Source of the DNA: Microbacterium sp. Bi121
Lineage (GTDB): Bacteria > Actinomycetota > Actinomycetes > Actinomycetales > Microbacteriaceae
Direction of reading: 5' to 3'
Assembly (NCBI RefSeq): GCF_918698005.1
Contig: NZ_CAKKLJ010000002.1
Coordinates: forward strand, 124,001-188,000
DNA length: 64,000 nt
Of this stretch, positions 51,907 through 60,998 are shown one piece after another; within the stretch, counting starts at the first letter, position 1, and each line of letters begins with the position of its first letter. A program made the position numbers and the translations under genes. The notes beneath the pieces were generated by a model, which saw nothing but the letters and a program-made list of their open reading frames with translations, was not told where the DNA came from and did not search any database.

Positions 51907-52380
51907 TCAGACGCCGATGCGCTCGAACGGATCCGAGCTGATGCCCTGCTCGAGAATGCGCTTCGACCACTCGCGCGCGCTGTGCAGGCTGTGGTCGCGG
52001 TAGTTCCCGCATTCGACCGCGCTGACCGCGGGAACCTGGTCCCACGTGATCTCTTCCGCAATGGCGGTGAGACTGCCGGTGACGGCATCCACGATCTGAG
52101 GAACCTGCGGCTCGCCCCAGGTGATCAAGTGGAAGCCGGTGCGGCATCCGAACGGCGAGATGTCGATGATGCCGTCCATGCGGTCGCGCATGAGGCTCGC
52201 GAGCAGATGCTCGATCGTGTGCAGGCCCGCCGTGGGGATCTCGCCCTCGTTCGGCTGGACGAAGCGGACGTCGAAGTTGGAGATCGCGTCGCCCTTCGGC
52301 CCGTGTTCGACGCCGATCAGACGCACGTACGGGGCGAGGACAGCGGTGTGGTCGAGCGTGAAGCTCTCGACGTCGGCCAT
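51907..52380 (-). CDS. luxS: S-ribosylhomocysteine lyase LuxS
   Basis: Cleaves S-ribosylhomocysteine to homocysteine and DPD, the precursor of autoinducer-2, in the activated-methyl cycle. 157 aa. The iron/zinc site is HTIEHLL (His54, His58) plus Cys124 (AVECGNY); the catalytic Cys79 lies in GCRTGFHL. Preceded by AAGGAGAA just before ATG 52380. LuxS is patchy in Actinobacteria, and no pfs gene is in the window. It lies 39 bp from the hemolysin III gene on the same strand. Confidence 0.96.
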   Translation of the reverse strand: MADVESFTLDHTAVLAPYVRLIGVEHGPKGDAISNFDVRFVQPNEGEIPTAGLHTIEHLLASLMRDRMDGIIDISPFGCRTGFHLITWGEPQVPQIVDAVTGSLTAIAEEITWDQVPAVSAVECGNYRDHSLHSAREWSKRILEQGISSDPFERIGV

Positions 52381-52419
52381 TTCTTCTCCTTGGGGCTTGG
52401 ATGGTGCGAGTCCGGATGC

Positions 52420-53148
52420 TCAGCCGGGAAGGCCGAGCGAGGGGGAGTACGGGGCGAGGGAGATCAGCAGGCAGGCCGTCCAGTGGCACAGGAACGCCAG
52501 CACGGTGCACAGGTGGAAGATCTCGTGGAAGCCGAAGTGCCCGGGCCAGGGGTTGGGCTTCTTCAGCGCGTAGGCGACCGCGCCCACCGTGTAGAGGACG
52601 CCGCCGACGCACACCAGCACCATCATGGCGAGGTTGGCCTGTGCGAGGTCGACCATGTACATCACGGCCGCCCAGCCGAGCGCGAGGTAGAGCGCGACGT
52701 ACAGCCAGCGCGGCGCGCCTATCCAGAACACCCGGAACAGGATGCCGAGCACGGCGCCGGCCCACACCACGCAGAGCAGCAGCACGCCCTTCTCGGGGAT
52801 CAGTGCGTTGACCGCCAGCGGCGTGTAGGTGCCCGCGATCAGCAGCAGGATGTTCGCGTGATCTATCCGCTTGAGGATCAGTTTGGTCTTCGGCTTCCAG
52901 TCGATCCGGTGATAGAGCGCCGAGTTGCCGAACAGCAGCAGAGAACTCACCATGAACACGGCGGCCGCCCACTTCGCCGGGGCGCCTTGTGCGAGAACGA
53001 TGAGCACGATGCCCGCCGCGATCGCGACCGGGAAGGTACCGGCGTGCAGCCAGCCGCGCCAGGTGGGCTTGATCTCGGCGTCGACCGCCGCCACTTTCAG
53101 CAGTGGAAGCTCGGGCACCGGAACGGCGTCAGTCTCGGGAGTACTCAC
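52420..53148 (-). CDS. Hemolysin III family (PAQR-type) membrane protein
   Basis: A 242-aa seven-helix protein of the hemolysin III/YqfA family (PF03006), related to PAQR receptors and ceramidases. Family marks are the SSLLLFGNSALYHRIDWKPK stretch with the conserved His after helix 2, ILLLIAGTYTPLAVNAL, and the late FHEIFHLCTVLAFLCHW with three His residues that may bind zinc. Haemolytic activity is not implied. GTG 53148 has TAGAGT 6 nt upstream. Divergent from the uppS-like gene. Confidence 0.9.
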   Translation of the reverse strand: MSTPETDAVPVPELPLLKVAAVDAEIKPTWRGWLHAGTFPVAIAAGIVLIVLAQGAPAKWAAAVFMVSSLLLFGNSALYHRIDWKPKTKLILKRIDHANILLLIAGTYTPLAVNALIPEKGVLLLCVVWAGAVLGILFRVFWIGAPRWLYVALYLALGWAAVMYMVDLAQANLAMMVLVCVGGVLYTVGAVAYALKKPNPWPGHFGFHEIFHLCTVLAFLCHWTACLLISLAPYSPSLGLPG

Positions 53149-53154
53149 GTGCTC

Positions 53155-53160
53155 ACTCTA
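53155..53160 (-). promoter_or_regulatory. -10 box, leaderless promoter of the hemolysin III gene
   Basis: TAGAGT on the minus strand, 6 nt before GTG 53148. Confidence 0.45.
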
Positions 53161-53236
53161 AATCGCCGCTCATGCCTCGAACCACACATATCGGCGATCC
53201 ACAGCACCATCACACGGGCCGCAGGAGTCCTCGCGA

Positions 53237-53242
53237 TAGCGT
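53237..53242 (+). promoter_or_regulatory. -10 box, leaderless promoter of the uppS-like gene
   Basis: TAGCGT, then 6 nt, then GTG 53249. Confidence 0.5.
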
Positions 53243-53248
53243 AGGCAC

Positions 53249-54031
53249 GTGAATCCACGTACGAGCGAGGGCAGGGGCCCGCTGTACCGGCTCTACAGCA
53301 GCCGTCTGCGGCGTCAGCTCGACAGGGCGTCCGTACCGCACCACGTTGCGATGATGATCGACGGCAATCGGCGCTGGGCCAGGCAGCTGGGCTTCGACTC
53401 GGCAGCCGACGGGCATCGCGCCGGAGCGGCGAAGATGCGCGAATTCCTCGGCTGGTGCGATGAGATCGGCGTCCGCGTGGTCTCGCTCTACCTGCTCTCC
53501 AGCGACAATCTCCGAAAGCGCGACTCGAAGGAGATCGAGGACCTCATCGAGATTATCGCCGAGCTCGCCGAGTCCCTCTCGCAGCAGGCAGGCTGGCGCG
53601 TGAAGCACGTCGGTCGCTCGGACATCCTCCCCGATGAGCTCGCCAGAGTGCTGCACGACGCAGAGGAGCGCACCCGCGAGAACGCCGGGCTGCACGTGAA
53701 CCTCGCCGTCGGATACGGCGGACGCAACGAGATCGTGGATGCCGTGCGCTCGATCATCGCCGAGCACGAGGCCTCAGGAGGCACCCTCGAGGACCTCGCA
53801 GCCCACCTCACGCCGGAGATGATCGGCGAGCACCTCTACACCGGCGGACAGCCCGATCCCGATCTCGTCATCCGCACGAGCGGCGAGCAGCGGCTGAGCG
53901 ATTTCCTGCTCTGGCAGAGCGCGCACAGCGAGTTCTACTTCGTGGAGGCGCTCGGACCGGATCTGCGCGAGGTCGACTTCCTGCGCGCCATCCGGGACTT
54001 CGCCGACCGCGATCGCCGATTCGGGCGCTGA
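53249..54031 (+). CDS. uppS: cis-prenyl diphosphate synthase (isoprenyl transferase, UppS family)
   Basis: Extends allylic diphosphates with isopentenyl units in cis geometry, making polyprenyl carriers for cell-wall sugars. 260 aa. The signature MMIDGNRRWARQLG has catalytic Asp38; later marks are SLYLLSSDNLRK, the ISG-like LAVGYGGRNEIVDA, and DLVIRTSGEQRLSDFLLWQ. Actinobacteria often have two paralogues (short-chain and long-chain products); which this is cannot be told from sequence. Leaderless promoter. Confidence 0.92.
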   Translation: MNPRTSEGRGPLYRLYSSRLRRQLDRASVPHHVAMMIDGNRRWARQLGFDSAADGHRAGAAKMREFLGWCDEIGVRVVSLYLLSSDNLRKRDSKEIEDLIEIIAELAESLSQQAGWRVKHVGRSDILPDELARVLHDAEERTRENAGLHVNLAVGYGGRNEIVDAVRSIIAEHEASGGTLEDLAAHLTPEMIGEHLYTGGQPDPDLVIRTSGEQRLSDFLLWQSAHSEFYFVEALGPDLREVDFLRAIRDFADRDRRFGR

Positions 54032-54095
54032 CCCCGGGAAGGACCGGGCCCCACTACCCATACCTGCCGGAGAGCTCCCATGGGAGACTCATCGA

Positions 54096-55214
54096 GTGAG
54101 CACATTCGACGACTATCTCGCCACGTTCGACGGCGACCCCGGCTACCTCGACTGGGCAGCCTTCGGGCCGATCTCGCCGACCGTGCGCGCCGAGGTGTTC
54201 GCCGACGCCGATCTGCTCGGCAGCGGACGACCGTCATCGCGCTCACTGGTCGCCGAGCGTCTCGATGAGGCGCGTGTCCTCGCGGCCGAACTGCTCGGTG
54301 TCGATTCCGAGACGGTGACGCTGCAGCCGTCGTCGTCGCACGGCCTCATGCACGCCCTGTTCGGCCTCTCCGGAACCGTGATCGCCTCGACCGCGGAGTT
54401 TCCGAGCGTCACGATGACGCTCGAGCGTGCTGCGCAGCTGTCGGCCGGTGGCCTCGTGCCGCGCTGGATCATGCCGGAGGACGGATTCGTCACGGTGGAT
54501 GCCGTCGCCGAAGCGCTCGATGACGACGTCACAGCCCTCGTGGTGAGCCACGTGGACTTCCGAACCGGCTACCGGACCGATCTCGCCGGGCTGCGTGACG
54601 TCCTCGGGCCCGATCGGCTCCTGATCGTCGACGCCGTGCAGTCGTTCGGCGTCGTGGACGACGACTACGCAGCTGCGGACGTCGTGGTCGGCCATGGCTA
54701 CAAGTGGCTGCGCGCCGCGCGGGGAACCGGCTTCGCATCCTTCTCGGCTCAGGCGCGCGAGCGCATCGAACCCGTGCTGTCCGGGCTCGCCGGGGTGGAT
54801 GGCGGGCTCCCCATCGACGAGCTGCCCGCGCCAGCGGCATCCGCTCGGGCGTTCATCGTCAACGGGCCGGACCAGCTCGCGGTCGCGCGCCTCGCGATCG
54901 GGCTCCGCGATGTGCGCGACGCCGGTGTGGCGGAGATCGAGGAGACCATCCGCGGGCGGATCGACACGATCTTCGAGATCGCCGACCGTCACGGCATCCC
55001 GGTTCTCACACCGCGGGACCGCGAGCGTCGCGCCGGCATCGTCACGCTCGCCCCGGAGGCTCCTGCCGCGGTCTCGGCGGCGCTGACGAACGAGGGGATC
55101 GTCGCGACGACGCGCGGCACGACGGTGCGCGTGGCCGCCCACGCCGGCACGAGCGACGACACTCTGCGCATGCTCGACGACGCGCTCCGGACCATCGTCG
55201 CGCCCGGCGTCTGA
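54096..55214 (+). CDS. Class V PLP-dependent aminotransferase / cysteine-desulfurase-like enzyme
   Basis: A 372-aa PLP protein of class V. The Schiff-base Lys is in VVGHGYKWLRAARGTGF; the aspartate binding the pyridine nitrogen is in LIVDAVQSFGVVD, and the phosphate clamp is near LQPSSSHGLMHAL. No catalytic Cys loop of true NifS/SufS is obvious, so an aminotransferase or isopenicillin epimerase-like role is more likely than desulfurase. GTG 54096 with a weak GAGACT 6 nt upstream. No close operon partner. Confidence 0.82.
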   Translation: MSTFDDYLATFDGDPGYLDWAAFGPISPTVRAEVFADADLLGSGRPSSRSLVAERLDEARVLAAELLGVDSETVTLQPSSSHGLMHALFGLSGTVIASTAEFPSVTMTLERAAQLSAGGLVPRWIMPEDGFVTVDAVAEALDDDVTALVVSHVDFRTGYRTDLAGLRDVLGPDRLLIVDAVQSFGVVDDDYAAADVVVGHGYKWLRAARGTGFASFSAQARERIEPVLSGLAGVDGGLPIDELPAPAASARAFIVNGPDQLAVARLAIGLRDVRDAGVAEIEETIRGRIDTIFEIADRHGIPVLTPRDRERRAGIVTLAPEAPAAVSAALTNEGIVATTRGTTVRVAAHAGTSDDTLRMLDDALRTIVAPGV

Positions 55215-55401
55215 CCCGCGCGCAGAGTTAATCTCGGCTTAACCGACGCTTCGGGCGTGTCGTATGTCGTGATCGGCGACCCGGTCGTACGTTCAAGGCA
55301 TCGGACATGGTGTCCGGTCGAGTCGGCCTTCAGGTACGCGACTCGTGGCCCCAGGTCGACTCGTGGCATAGCCGGGAATCATCCCGGGTCGGGAGTGGGT
55401 C

Positions 55402-56778
55402 GTGACCACACGTACAGCACAGCAGTCCACCCGTCAGGCCTCGCGCCGGTCGTCCTCGGACAGGTCGTCTTCGGACGCCCAGGATCAGGACCTCCGCACA
55501 TATGTGCTCGACACATCGGTGCTGCTGTCGGATCCCCAGGCGCTGTTCCGCTTCGCAGAGCATTCGATCGTCCTTCCGGTCGTGGTGATCACGGAGCTCG
55601 AGGGCAAGCGCCACGATCCGGAGATCGGCTATTTCGCCAGGCAGGCGCTGCGTCATCTCGACGAGCTGCGCATCGAGCACGGACGGCTCGACTTCCCTGT
55701 GCCGGTCGGCGAGGGGGGAACCCTCCGTGTCGAGTTGAACAACACGGACGCGAGTGCGCTGCCCAGCGGCATCCGCCTGGCCGACAACGACAGTCGCATC
55801 CTCGCCGTCGCCATGAATCTCGCGCAGGACGGGCAGGACGTCACGATCGTCTCGAAGGACCTGCCGATGCGTGTGAAGGCGGCGTCGCTGGGGCTCATCG
55901 CGGAGGAGTACCTCGCCGAGCAGGCCGTTGACTCCGGGTGGACCGGAATCGCCTCGCTCGACCTGTCGGGCGACGAGATCAGCGACCTGTACGAGAGCGA
56001 AATCGGAATCAGCGAAGACGCCAGAGGACTGCCGGTGAACACCGGTCTCATCATCCACTCCGAACGGGGTTCGGCGCTCGGCCGGATGACCGGCGAAGGC
56101 GAGTACCGACTGGTTCGCGGTGACCGCGAACTGTTCGGCATGCATGGCCGCTCGGCTGAGCAGCGCATCGCGATCGACCTGCTGCTGGATCCGGAGGTCG
56201 GAATCGTCTCACTCGGCGGCCGCGCCGGAACGGGCAAGTCGGCGCTCGCGCTGTGCGCCGGTCTCGAGGCGGTGCTGGAGCGGCAGCAGCAGAAGAAGAT
56301 CATCGTCTTCCGCCCCCTGTTCGCCGTCGGCGGGCAGGAGCTCGGCTACCTGCCAGGAGACCAGAACGAGAAGATGGGTCCCTGGGGTCAGGCGGTGTTC
56401 GACACGCTCGGCTCTGTGGTCTCCGGCAACGTGATGGACGAGGTCGTCGAACGGGGGCTGCTCGAGGTGCTGCCGCTCACGCACATCCGCGGACGCTCGC
56501 TGCACGACGCCTTCGTGATCGTCGACGAGGCGCAGTCGCTGGAGCGCAACGTGCTGCTGACGGTGCTCAGCCGCATGGGGCAGAACTCGCGCGTCGTGCT
56601 CACCCACGACGTCGGACAGCGCGACAACCTGCGTGTCGGCCGCCACGACGGCATCGCCTCGGTGATCGAGACGCTGAAGGGGCACGAGCTGTTCGGGCAC
56701 GTGACCCTGATGCGCTCCGAGCGCTCCGCGATCGCAGCGCTCGTCACGGACCTGCTGGAGGGCGGCGAGCTCAGCTGA
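55402..56778 (+). CDS. phoH2: PhoH2-type PIN-PhoH ribonuclease/helicase
   Basis: A 458-aa fusion of an N-terminal PIN nuclease domain (about 30-165, [12 protein letters not shown] and the acidic LADNDSRIL) with a C-terminal PhoH ATPase (about 235-455, Walker [14 protein letters not shown], Walker [13 protein letters not shown]). Characterised actinobacterial PhoH2 proteins unwind and cleave RNA, and some are paired with a small antitoxin PhoAT just upstream. The 187-bp gap before this gene has no convincing small gene; it contains GTTAA...TTAAC. The start is GTG 55402. Convergent with the DUF559 gene. Confidence 0.9.
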   Translation: MTTRTAQQSTRQASRRSSSDRSSSDAQDQDLRTYVLDTSVLLSDPQALFRFAEHSIVLPVVVITELEGKRHDPEIGYFARQALRHLDELRIEHGRLDFPVPVGEGGTLRVELNNTDASALPSGIRLADNDSRILAVAMNLAQDGQDVTIVSKDLPMRVKAASLGLIAEEYLAEQAVDSGWTGIASLDLSGDEISDLYESEIGISEDARGLPVNTGLIIHSERGSALGRMTGEGEYRLVRGDRELFGMHGRSAEQRIAIDLLLDPEVGIVSLGGRAGTGKSALALCAGLEAVLERQQQKKIIVFRPLFAVGGQELGYLPGDQNEKMGPWGQAVFDTLGSVVSGNVMDEVVERGLLEVLPLTHIRGRSLHDAFVIVDEAQSLERNVLLTVLSRMGQNSRVVLTHDVGQRDNLRVGRHDGIASVIETLKGHELFGHVTLMRSERSAIAALVTDLLEGGELS

Positions 56779-56788
56779 GCCCGCCACC

Positions 56789-56875
56789 CCGACAGTTCGG
56801 GGGTCGAGAACACGGATGTCGGACTGATCGGGGGAGATCGTCCGACATCCGTCGTTTGCACCCCCGAAGTGTCAG
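56789..56875. repeat. Palindromic repeat family C, copy 1 (between phoH and DUF559 gene)
   Basis: Long imperfect inverted repeat, outer arms 56789-56824 and 56840-56875. The core is GTCGGAC-T-GATC, loop GGGGGA, GATC-GTCCGAC. Its relative at 57811-57896 has the same layout. It touches the DUF559 stop codon. Confidence 0.8.
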
Positions 56876-57712
56876 TCACGCGTGCTCGCGGAGGCGCGCA
56901 AGCGCCCCGACCACGGCCTGTTGCACGCTCGGCCAGTCGTGGATGACCTGGGCATAGTCGAAGTGGAGAGTCTCGTAACCGAGTGCGGATGCCGCGGCAT
57001 CGCGTGTCAGATCCTTGTGGCGCATCGATTGCCCCTCATGGTTCTCCCGCCCATCGACCTCGATGATCAGCCGGCCACCCACGACGAAGTCCACCCGGCC
57101 GACGCGATCGATGTGTACCTGACATGCGAGCACGATTCCCATCAGATGAAGCCGCAAGCGGAGGAGGGATTCGAGACCGCTGCCGGCATCTGGCCGTGCT
57201 AAATCGACCAGCCATCGAGCGGATGCCGGCAGAGCCGACCGTACGCGTGATCGAGCCGATCTCGAGAGACGACCGAGCTGCCAGGCTGATTCGAACGAAG
57301 CGAAGAACGACTCGGCTCCCTCGCAGCGATAAAGATGCACGAGAGCGTCTTCCACTGCGGCGAGGCCGAGGGGAGGGGTTCCTCGGAAGAAGTGACTCAC
57401 ACAGACGCACTGAGGATGAACGTGCACGCGGCCGCGCTGACCGACCCACACGTGTGGTGCTCCTGCTGCGGACAAGACCCACACTCCGTGATGGCGCAGC
57501 GCTGCGGAGCAGGTCAAGGCTCCGCCGTGCCATACGGCCGTCACGAGCGCAGGCCTCGCGTCCCAAGATGCGAAAGTTCCTGGGCGGACTCGCTGTATTT
57601 CGCCGTTGCCGACAGCGGCCGCAAGCTGATGTCGTGTCACGCCGAACTTCTGAAGTGTGACTCCACGGCTGATGCCGCCCAGGCGCGAGAGCAGTGTCGC
57701 TGGATCGAACAT
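56876..57712 (-). CDS. DUF559 (PD-D/EXK-like) protein with AbiEi-type N-terminal region
   Basis: A 278-aa protein. The N-terminal part, beginning MFDPATLLSRLGGISRGVTL and VTRHQLAAAV, resembles the HTH of AbiEi-like proteins. The C-terminal DUF559 domain (about 195-278) has the Vsr/restriction-like core GRVDFVVGGRLIIEVDGREN, whose Asp and E-x-D fit a PD-(D/E)xK nuclease site. Function is unknown. ATG 57712 follows AAGGTGG; codon use looks less GC3-biased than in its neighbours. It is flanked on both sides by related long palindromes. Confidence 0.8.
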   Translation of the reverse strand: MFDPATLLSRLGGISRGVTLQKFGVTRHQLAAAVGNGEIQRVRPGTFASWDARPALVTAVWHGGALTCSAALRHHGVWVLSAAGAPHVWVGQRGRVHVHPQCVCVSHFFRGTPPLGLAAVEDALVHLYRCEGAESFFASFESAWQLGRLSRSARSRVRSALPASARWLVDLARPDAGSGLESLLRLRLHLMGIVLACQVHIDRVGRVDFVVGGRLIIEVDGRENHEGQSMRHKDLTRDAAASALGYETLHFDYAQVIHDWPSVQQAVVGALARLREHA

Positions 57713-57810
57713 GCTGCCACCTTGACGGGTGCCGGCCCGGCCTGATGGCGTGGGATCCACTATCGGTGGACGACTCCTCTGCCCGGCATCCTGTGCAGGG
57801 CAAGTCGCGG

Positions 57811-57896
57811 GCGACAGAACGGGGCCGAAACGACGAATGTCGGACCGATTCCGAAGAATCGTCCGACATCCGTGCAAGTGGCCCCCAACGTGTCGC
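57811..57896. repeat. Palindromic repeat family C, copy 2 (upstream of DUF559 gene)
   Basis: Arms 57811-57845 and 57861-57896. The core is GTCGGAC-C-GATT, loop CCGAAG, AATC-GTCCGAC. Compared with copy 1, the inner stem pair C-G is changed to T-A, keeping the pairing. It is the main content of the 207-bp gap between the DUF559 and fumC genes. Confidence 0.8.
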
Positions 57897-57919
57897 GGGG
57901 GGGGCGTTGGCCAGCCGGG

Positions 57920-59314
57920 TCAGCCCGGGTGCGTCATGCTGAGCAGGTCGAGCTTCTCGTCGAGGAGCTCAAGCGTGATCTCGCCGCGCTCGACGTAGCC
58001 GAGGTCGATGACGGCGTCGCGCACCGTGATGCCCTTGGCGACCGAGTGCTTCGCGATCTTCGCCGCTGCCTCGTAGCCGATGACCTTGTTCAGCGGGGTG
58101 ACGATCGACGGGCTCATACCCGCGAACGCGGCGGCGCGCTCGGTGTTCGCCTCGAGTCCGTCGACGGTCTTGTCGGCCAGCACGCGCGAGGCGTTGGCCA
58201 GCAGGCGGATCGACTCGAGCAGCGCGGTGCCCATGACAGGGATCGCGACATTCAGCTCGAAGGAACCGGATGCTCCGGCCCATGCCACGGTCGCATCGTT
58301 GCCGATGACCCGTGCGCAGACCATGAGCACGGCCTCGGGCACGACGGGGTTCACCTTGCCGGGCATGATCGACGAACCGGGCTGCAGGTCGGGGATGTGC
58401 AGCTCACCGAGGCCGGTGTTCGGGCCGGAGCCCATCCAGCGAAGGTCGTTGTTGATCTTCGTCAGCGAGACGGCGATCGTGCGCAGCGCCCCAGAGGTCT
58501 CGACCAGGCCGTCGCGGTTGGCCTGCGCCTCGAAGTGATCCTTCGCCTCGGTGATCGGCAGCTCTGTCTCGGCGGCGAGCAGCTCGATGACCTTCTGCGG
58601 GAAGCCGAGCGGGGTGTTGATGCCGGTGCCGACGGCCGTGCCGCCGAGCGGAACCTCGGCCACGCGGGGGAGCGCGGACTGCACGCGCTCGATGCCCAGG
58701 CGCACCTGGCGGGCGTAGCCGCCGAACTCCTGGCCGAGAGTGACGGGCGTGGCATCCATCAGGTGGGTGCGACCGGACTTGACCGAGTCCTTCCACAGCT
58801 CGGCTTTCGCCTCGAGGGCGACGGCGAGGTGGTCGAGCGATGGGATCAGCGTGTCGATCAGCGCCTGCGTGACGGCGATGTGCACGGACGTCGGGAACAC
58901 GTCGTTCGACGACTGCGATGCGTTCACGTGGTCGTTCGGATGCACGGCGGAGCCGAGGATGCCGGTGGCCAGAGTCGCCAGCACCTCGTTCATGTTCATG
59001 TTCGACGAGGTGCCGGAGCCGGTCTGATAGGTGTCGACGGGGAACTCGCCGTCGTGGCGACCGGCAGCGACCTCATCGGCGGCCTGAGCGATCGCGTCGG
59101 CGATGGCGCCGTCGAGCGTGCCGAGATCCTTGTTGGCGAGGGCAGCGGCCTTCTTGATGCGCGCGAGCGCGGCGATCTGAGCGGACTCCAGTCCCTTGCC
59201 CGAGATCGGGAAGTTCTCCACGGCGCGCTGCGTCTGCGCGCCGTACAGCGCGTTCACGGGCACTCGCACTTCGCCCATCGTGTCGTGTTCGATGCGGTAC
59301 TCGTATTCGGTCAC
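57920..59314 (-). CDS. fumC: Class II fumarase
   Basis: Hydrates fumarate to L-malate in the TCA cycle. 464 aa, class II iron-independent size. The signature loop is [11 protein letters not shown]; the substrate sites [31 protein letters not shown] and [14 protein letters not shown] are conserved. GTG 59314 follows GGAGGG, and the open frame 5' of it is a shadow. It overlaps the stop of the carbonic anhydrase gene by 4 nt (GTGA), so the two are coupled; CA-derived bicarbonate and malate both feed C4 acid pools. Confidence 0.96.
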   Translation of the reverse strand: MTEYEYRIEHDTMGEVRVPVNALYGAQTQRAVENFPISGKGLESAQIAALARIKKAAALANKDLGTLDGAIADAIAQAADEVAAGRHDGEFPVDTYQTGSGTSSNMNMNEVLATLATGILGSAVHPNDHVNASQSSNDVFPTSVHIAVTQALIDTLIPSLDHLAVALEAKAELWKDSVKSGRTHLMDATPVTLGQEFGGYARQVRLGIERVQSALPRVAEVPLGGTAVGTGINTPLGFPQKVIELLAAETELPITEAKDHFEAQANRDGLVETSGALRTIAVSLTKINNDLRWMGSGPNTGLGELHIPDLQPGSSIMPGKVNPVVPEAVLMVCARVIGNDATVAWAGASGSFELNVAIPVMGTALLESIRLLANASRVLADKTVDGLEANTERAAAFAGMSPSIVTPLNKVIGYEAAAKIAKHSVAKGITVRDAVIDLGYVERGEITLELLDEKLDLLSMTHPG

Positions 59315-59985
59315 TTCGATCCCTCCTGGTTTTCGAGGTCGCCGGTTGACCCCGTGTCGATTCCAACAGTGATGACGGGCACGGCCGTGCCCTCGGCAAG
59401 ACGGTAGTTCGCGCCCACGATGCCCAGGCGTCCTTCGGCGACGGCCTCGCTGATCAGTTCGGACGACTGCAGCAGGTTCGCGACGGTGTTGCGCAGATGC
59501 TCGCGCCCGACCTGCTCGGCGTCGATCTCGGCGGGGGTCGACCCGCCGTTCGCCGCCAGGACCTTGCGAGCGGCGGGGATGATCGGGGCGATCAGCTTCC
59601 AGATGTGCGGGGGGAGCGGAGCGGCGTCGATCGCGGTCCCGTCGATCGCGGCGCGTACGGCGCCGCAGGAGTCGTGCGCGAGGACCACGATGAGCGGCAC
59701 CTGGAGGATCTCGACGGCGTACTCGAGACTGCCGACGATCGACTCGCCGATGACCTGTCCGGCGTTGCGCACGACGAAGAGGTCGCCGAGGCCCTTGTCG
59801 AAGATGATCTCGGCTGCGAGGCGCGAGTCCGAGCATCCGAACAGGGTCGCCACTGGGTGCTGCTCGTTCGCGAGGTCGTGACGTCGCTCGACGTTCTGAT
59901 TCGGATGCCGCGGCTCACCGGCCACGAATCGGCGGTTGCCGTCCAGCATCTCCTGCCAGGCGGCGGTCGGGGTGAGCGTTGTCAT
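59311..59985 (-). CDS. Beta-class carbonic anhydrase
   Basis: Interconverts CO2 and bicarbonate. 224 aa. Zinc ligands Cys51 and Asp53 in FGCSDSR, His104 and Cys107 in LAHDSCGAV; the FVVRNAGQ loop follows. These define the beta class. It would supply bicarbonate to PPC, carboxylases and nucleotide synthesis. ATG 59985 overlaps the DUF4245 stop (ATGA); the stop overlaps fumC. Confidence 0.95.
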   Translation of the reverse strand: MTTLTPTAAWQEMLDGNRRFVAGEPRHPNQNVERRHDLANEQHPVATLFGCSDSRLAAEIIFDKGLGDLFVVRNAGQVIGESIVGSLEYAVEILQVPLIVVLAHDSCGAVRAAIDGTAIDAAPLPPHIWKLIAPIIPAARKVLAANGGSTPAEIDAEQVGREHLRNTVANLLQSSELISEAVAEGRLGIVGANYRLAEGTAVPVITVGIDTGSTGDLENQEGSK

Positions 59986-60623
59986 TCTGCCTCCGAAACG
60001 GTGCGGATCTGCGGGACGAGGGATTCGGCGAACTCCGCGGTCGAGTCAGCCGAACGGGCCCCGTACAGCAGCACGTAGTCGTCGCCGGCCTGGGTGCCGA
60101 CGGCGTAACTGACGTTGTTCTCGGTCTTGCCGGCGAGGGAGTAGACGTCCCACTCGAGCCCGCCGATCCGGGTCGTGTCGGTGGGAGCCGAACCGTTCAG
60201 GACCTGCGGCGCCCACGAGGCGTCGGCGTCGAACGCCTGAGCGACCGTGATGAAGCCGCGCTCGTTCTCCGCGGCCGGGGCCAGGGTGACCTTCCAGACG
60301 TTGATCGCCCCACCCTCGAGGCTGGCGGCGTTCACACGCCAGAAGTCACCCTGATCCGGGATGATGACCGGGCGCTGCATGGTCGACTCGACATCGGCCG
60401 CGATGCGGTCGACGTCGATCTCGTGCTCCGTCGCCGGCTGGCCGCGCGGCACGCCGAAGATGATGATGGCGACCACGGCGAGCGTGATGATGAGGGCCGC
60501 GATGAGATTGCGGAACGACTGGCTCGCCCGGTAGTTCCTGCTGAACTCCGCCTTGCGCGCAGCGGTTTCGGCCGGAGTCTCCGGACGTCCGAGCTCCGCG
60601 ACGATCGGAGGCTGCTTGCTCAC
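59982..60623 (-). CDS. DUF4245 single-pass membrane protein
   Basis: A 213-aa actinobacterial protein of DUF4245 (PF14030). A charged N-terminal tail ([15 protein letters not shown]) is followed by one membrane helix (about 37-58) and an outside domain with [20 protein letters not shown] and GLEWDVYSL. Conserved next to xseB and fumC-type genes in actinobacteria; role unknown. GTG 60623 overlaps the xseB stop by 4 nt. Confidence 0.85.
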   Translation of the reverse strand: MSKQPPIVAELGRPETPAETAARKAEFSRNYRASQSFRNLIAALIITLAVVAIIIFGVPRGQPATEHEIDVDRIAADVESTMQRPVIIPDQGDFWRVNAASLEGGAINVWKVTLAPAAENERGFITVAQAFDADASWAPQVLNGSAPTDTTRIGGLEWDVYSLAGKTENNVSYAVGTQAGDDYVLLYGARSADSTAEFAESLVPQIRTVSEAE

Positions 60624-60877
60624 GACTCGTCCTCGGCTGATGCGGAGTCGGCGCCGGATGCCTCTGGCCGCGTCGCTTCGAGGCGGCGCTTCGCGCCCAG
60701 CAGCCACTCCTCGCAGCGCGCAGCGAGGGCCTCGCCGCGTTCCCACAGGGCGAGCGAGTGCTCGAGGGTCGGCGCGCCCTGTTCGAGCTCGGCGACGACA
60801 CGGACGAGCTCATCACGGGCGGCCTCGAACGACAGGGTCTCCACGGGGGTGGCGTTCGGCGCAGTCACGCCTTCCAT
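60620..60877 (-). CDS. xseB: Exodeoxyribonuclease VII small subunit
   Basis: 85 aa. The coiled-coil helix pair [20 protein letters not shown] and [20 protein letters not shown] is the XseB hallmark; several copies wrap the large subunit. The acidic tail is species-specific. ATG 60877 is taken; GTG 60868 is also possible. It is 121 bp downstream of xseA on the same strand, with an imperfect palindrome in the gap, and heads the GTGA-coupled string xseB-DUF4245-CA-fumC. Confidence 0.92.
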   Translation of the reverse strand: MEGVTAPNATPVETLSFEAARDELVRVVAELEQGAPTLEHSLALWERGEALAARCEEWLLGAKRRLEATRPEASGADSASAEDES

Positions 60878-60998
60878 CCTACGACGGGGCCGCCGCCGCG
60901 CTTTCGCCACTGAGAATCGCCCTGCGCGCCGAGAATGCTGCTGGCAGCGGCCGTTTCGGCATGCAAAGCAATTCTCGGGCGGCCGGTCGGATGCCGCG

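Noticed and set aside
52401..53244. Plus-strand open frames over the hemolysin III gene
   Set aside because: Antisense shadows; the minus-strand protein has clear PAQR/hemolysin III helices.
54096..55214. Calling the class V enzyme a cysteine desulfurase (sufS/iscS)
   Set aside because: No mobile-loop Cys motif near the C-terminus and no suf/isc neighbours.
55257..55401. Possible small PhoAT-like antitoxin gene upstream of phoH2
   Set aside because: The only open frame here runs on into phoH2 in another frame and has no supported start; no separate small gene is visible in the 187-bp gap.
57124..57660. Plus-strand Arg-rich open frames over the DUF559 gene as a possible overlapping gene
   Set aside because: Composition is that of a shadow; no ribosome site or -10 box at the required spacing.
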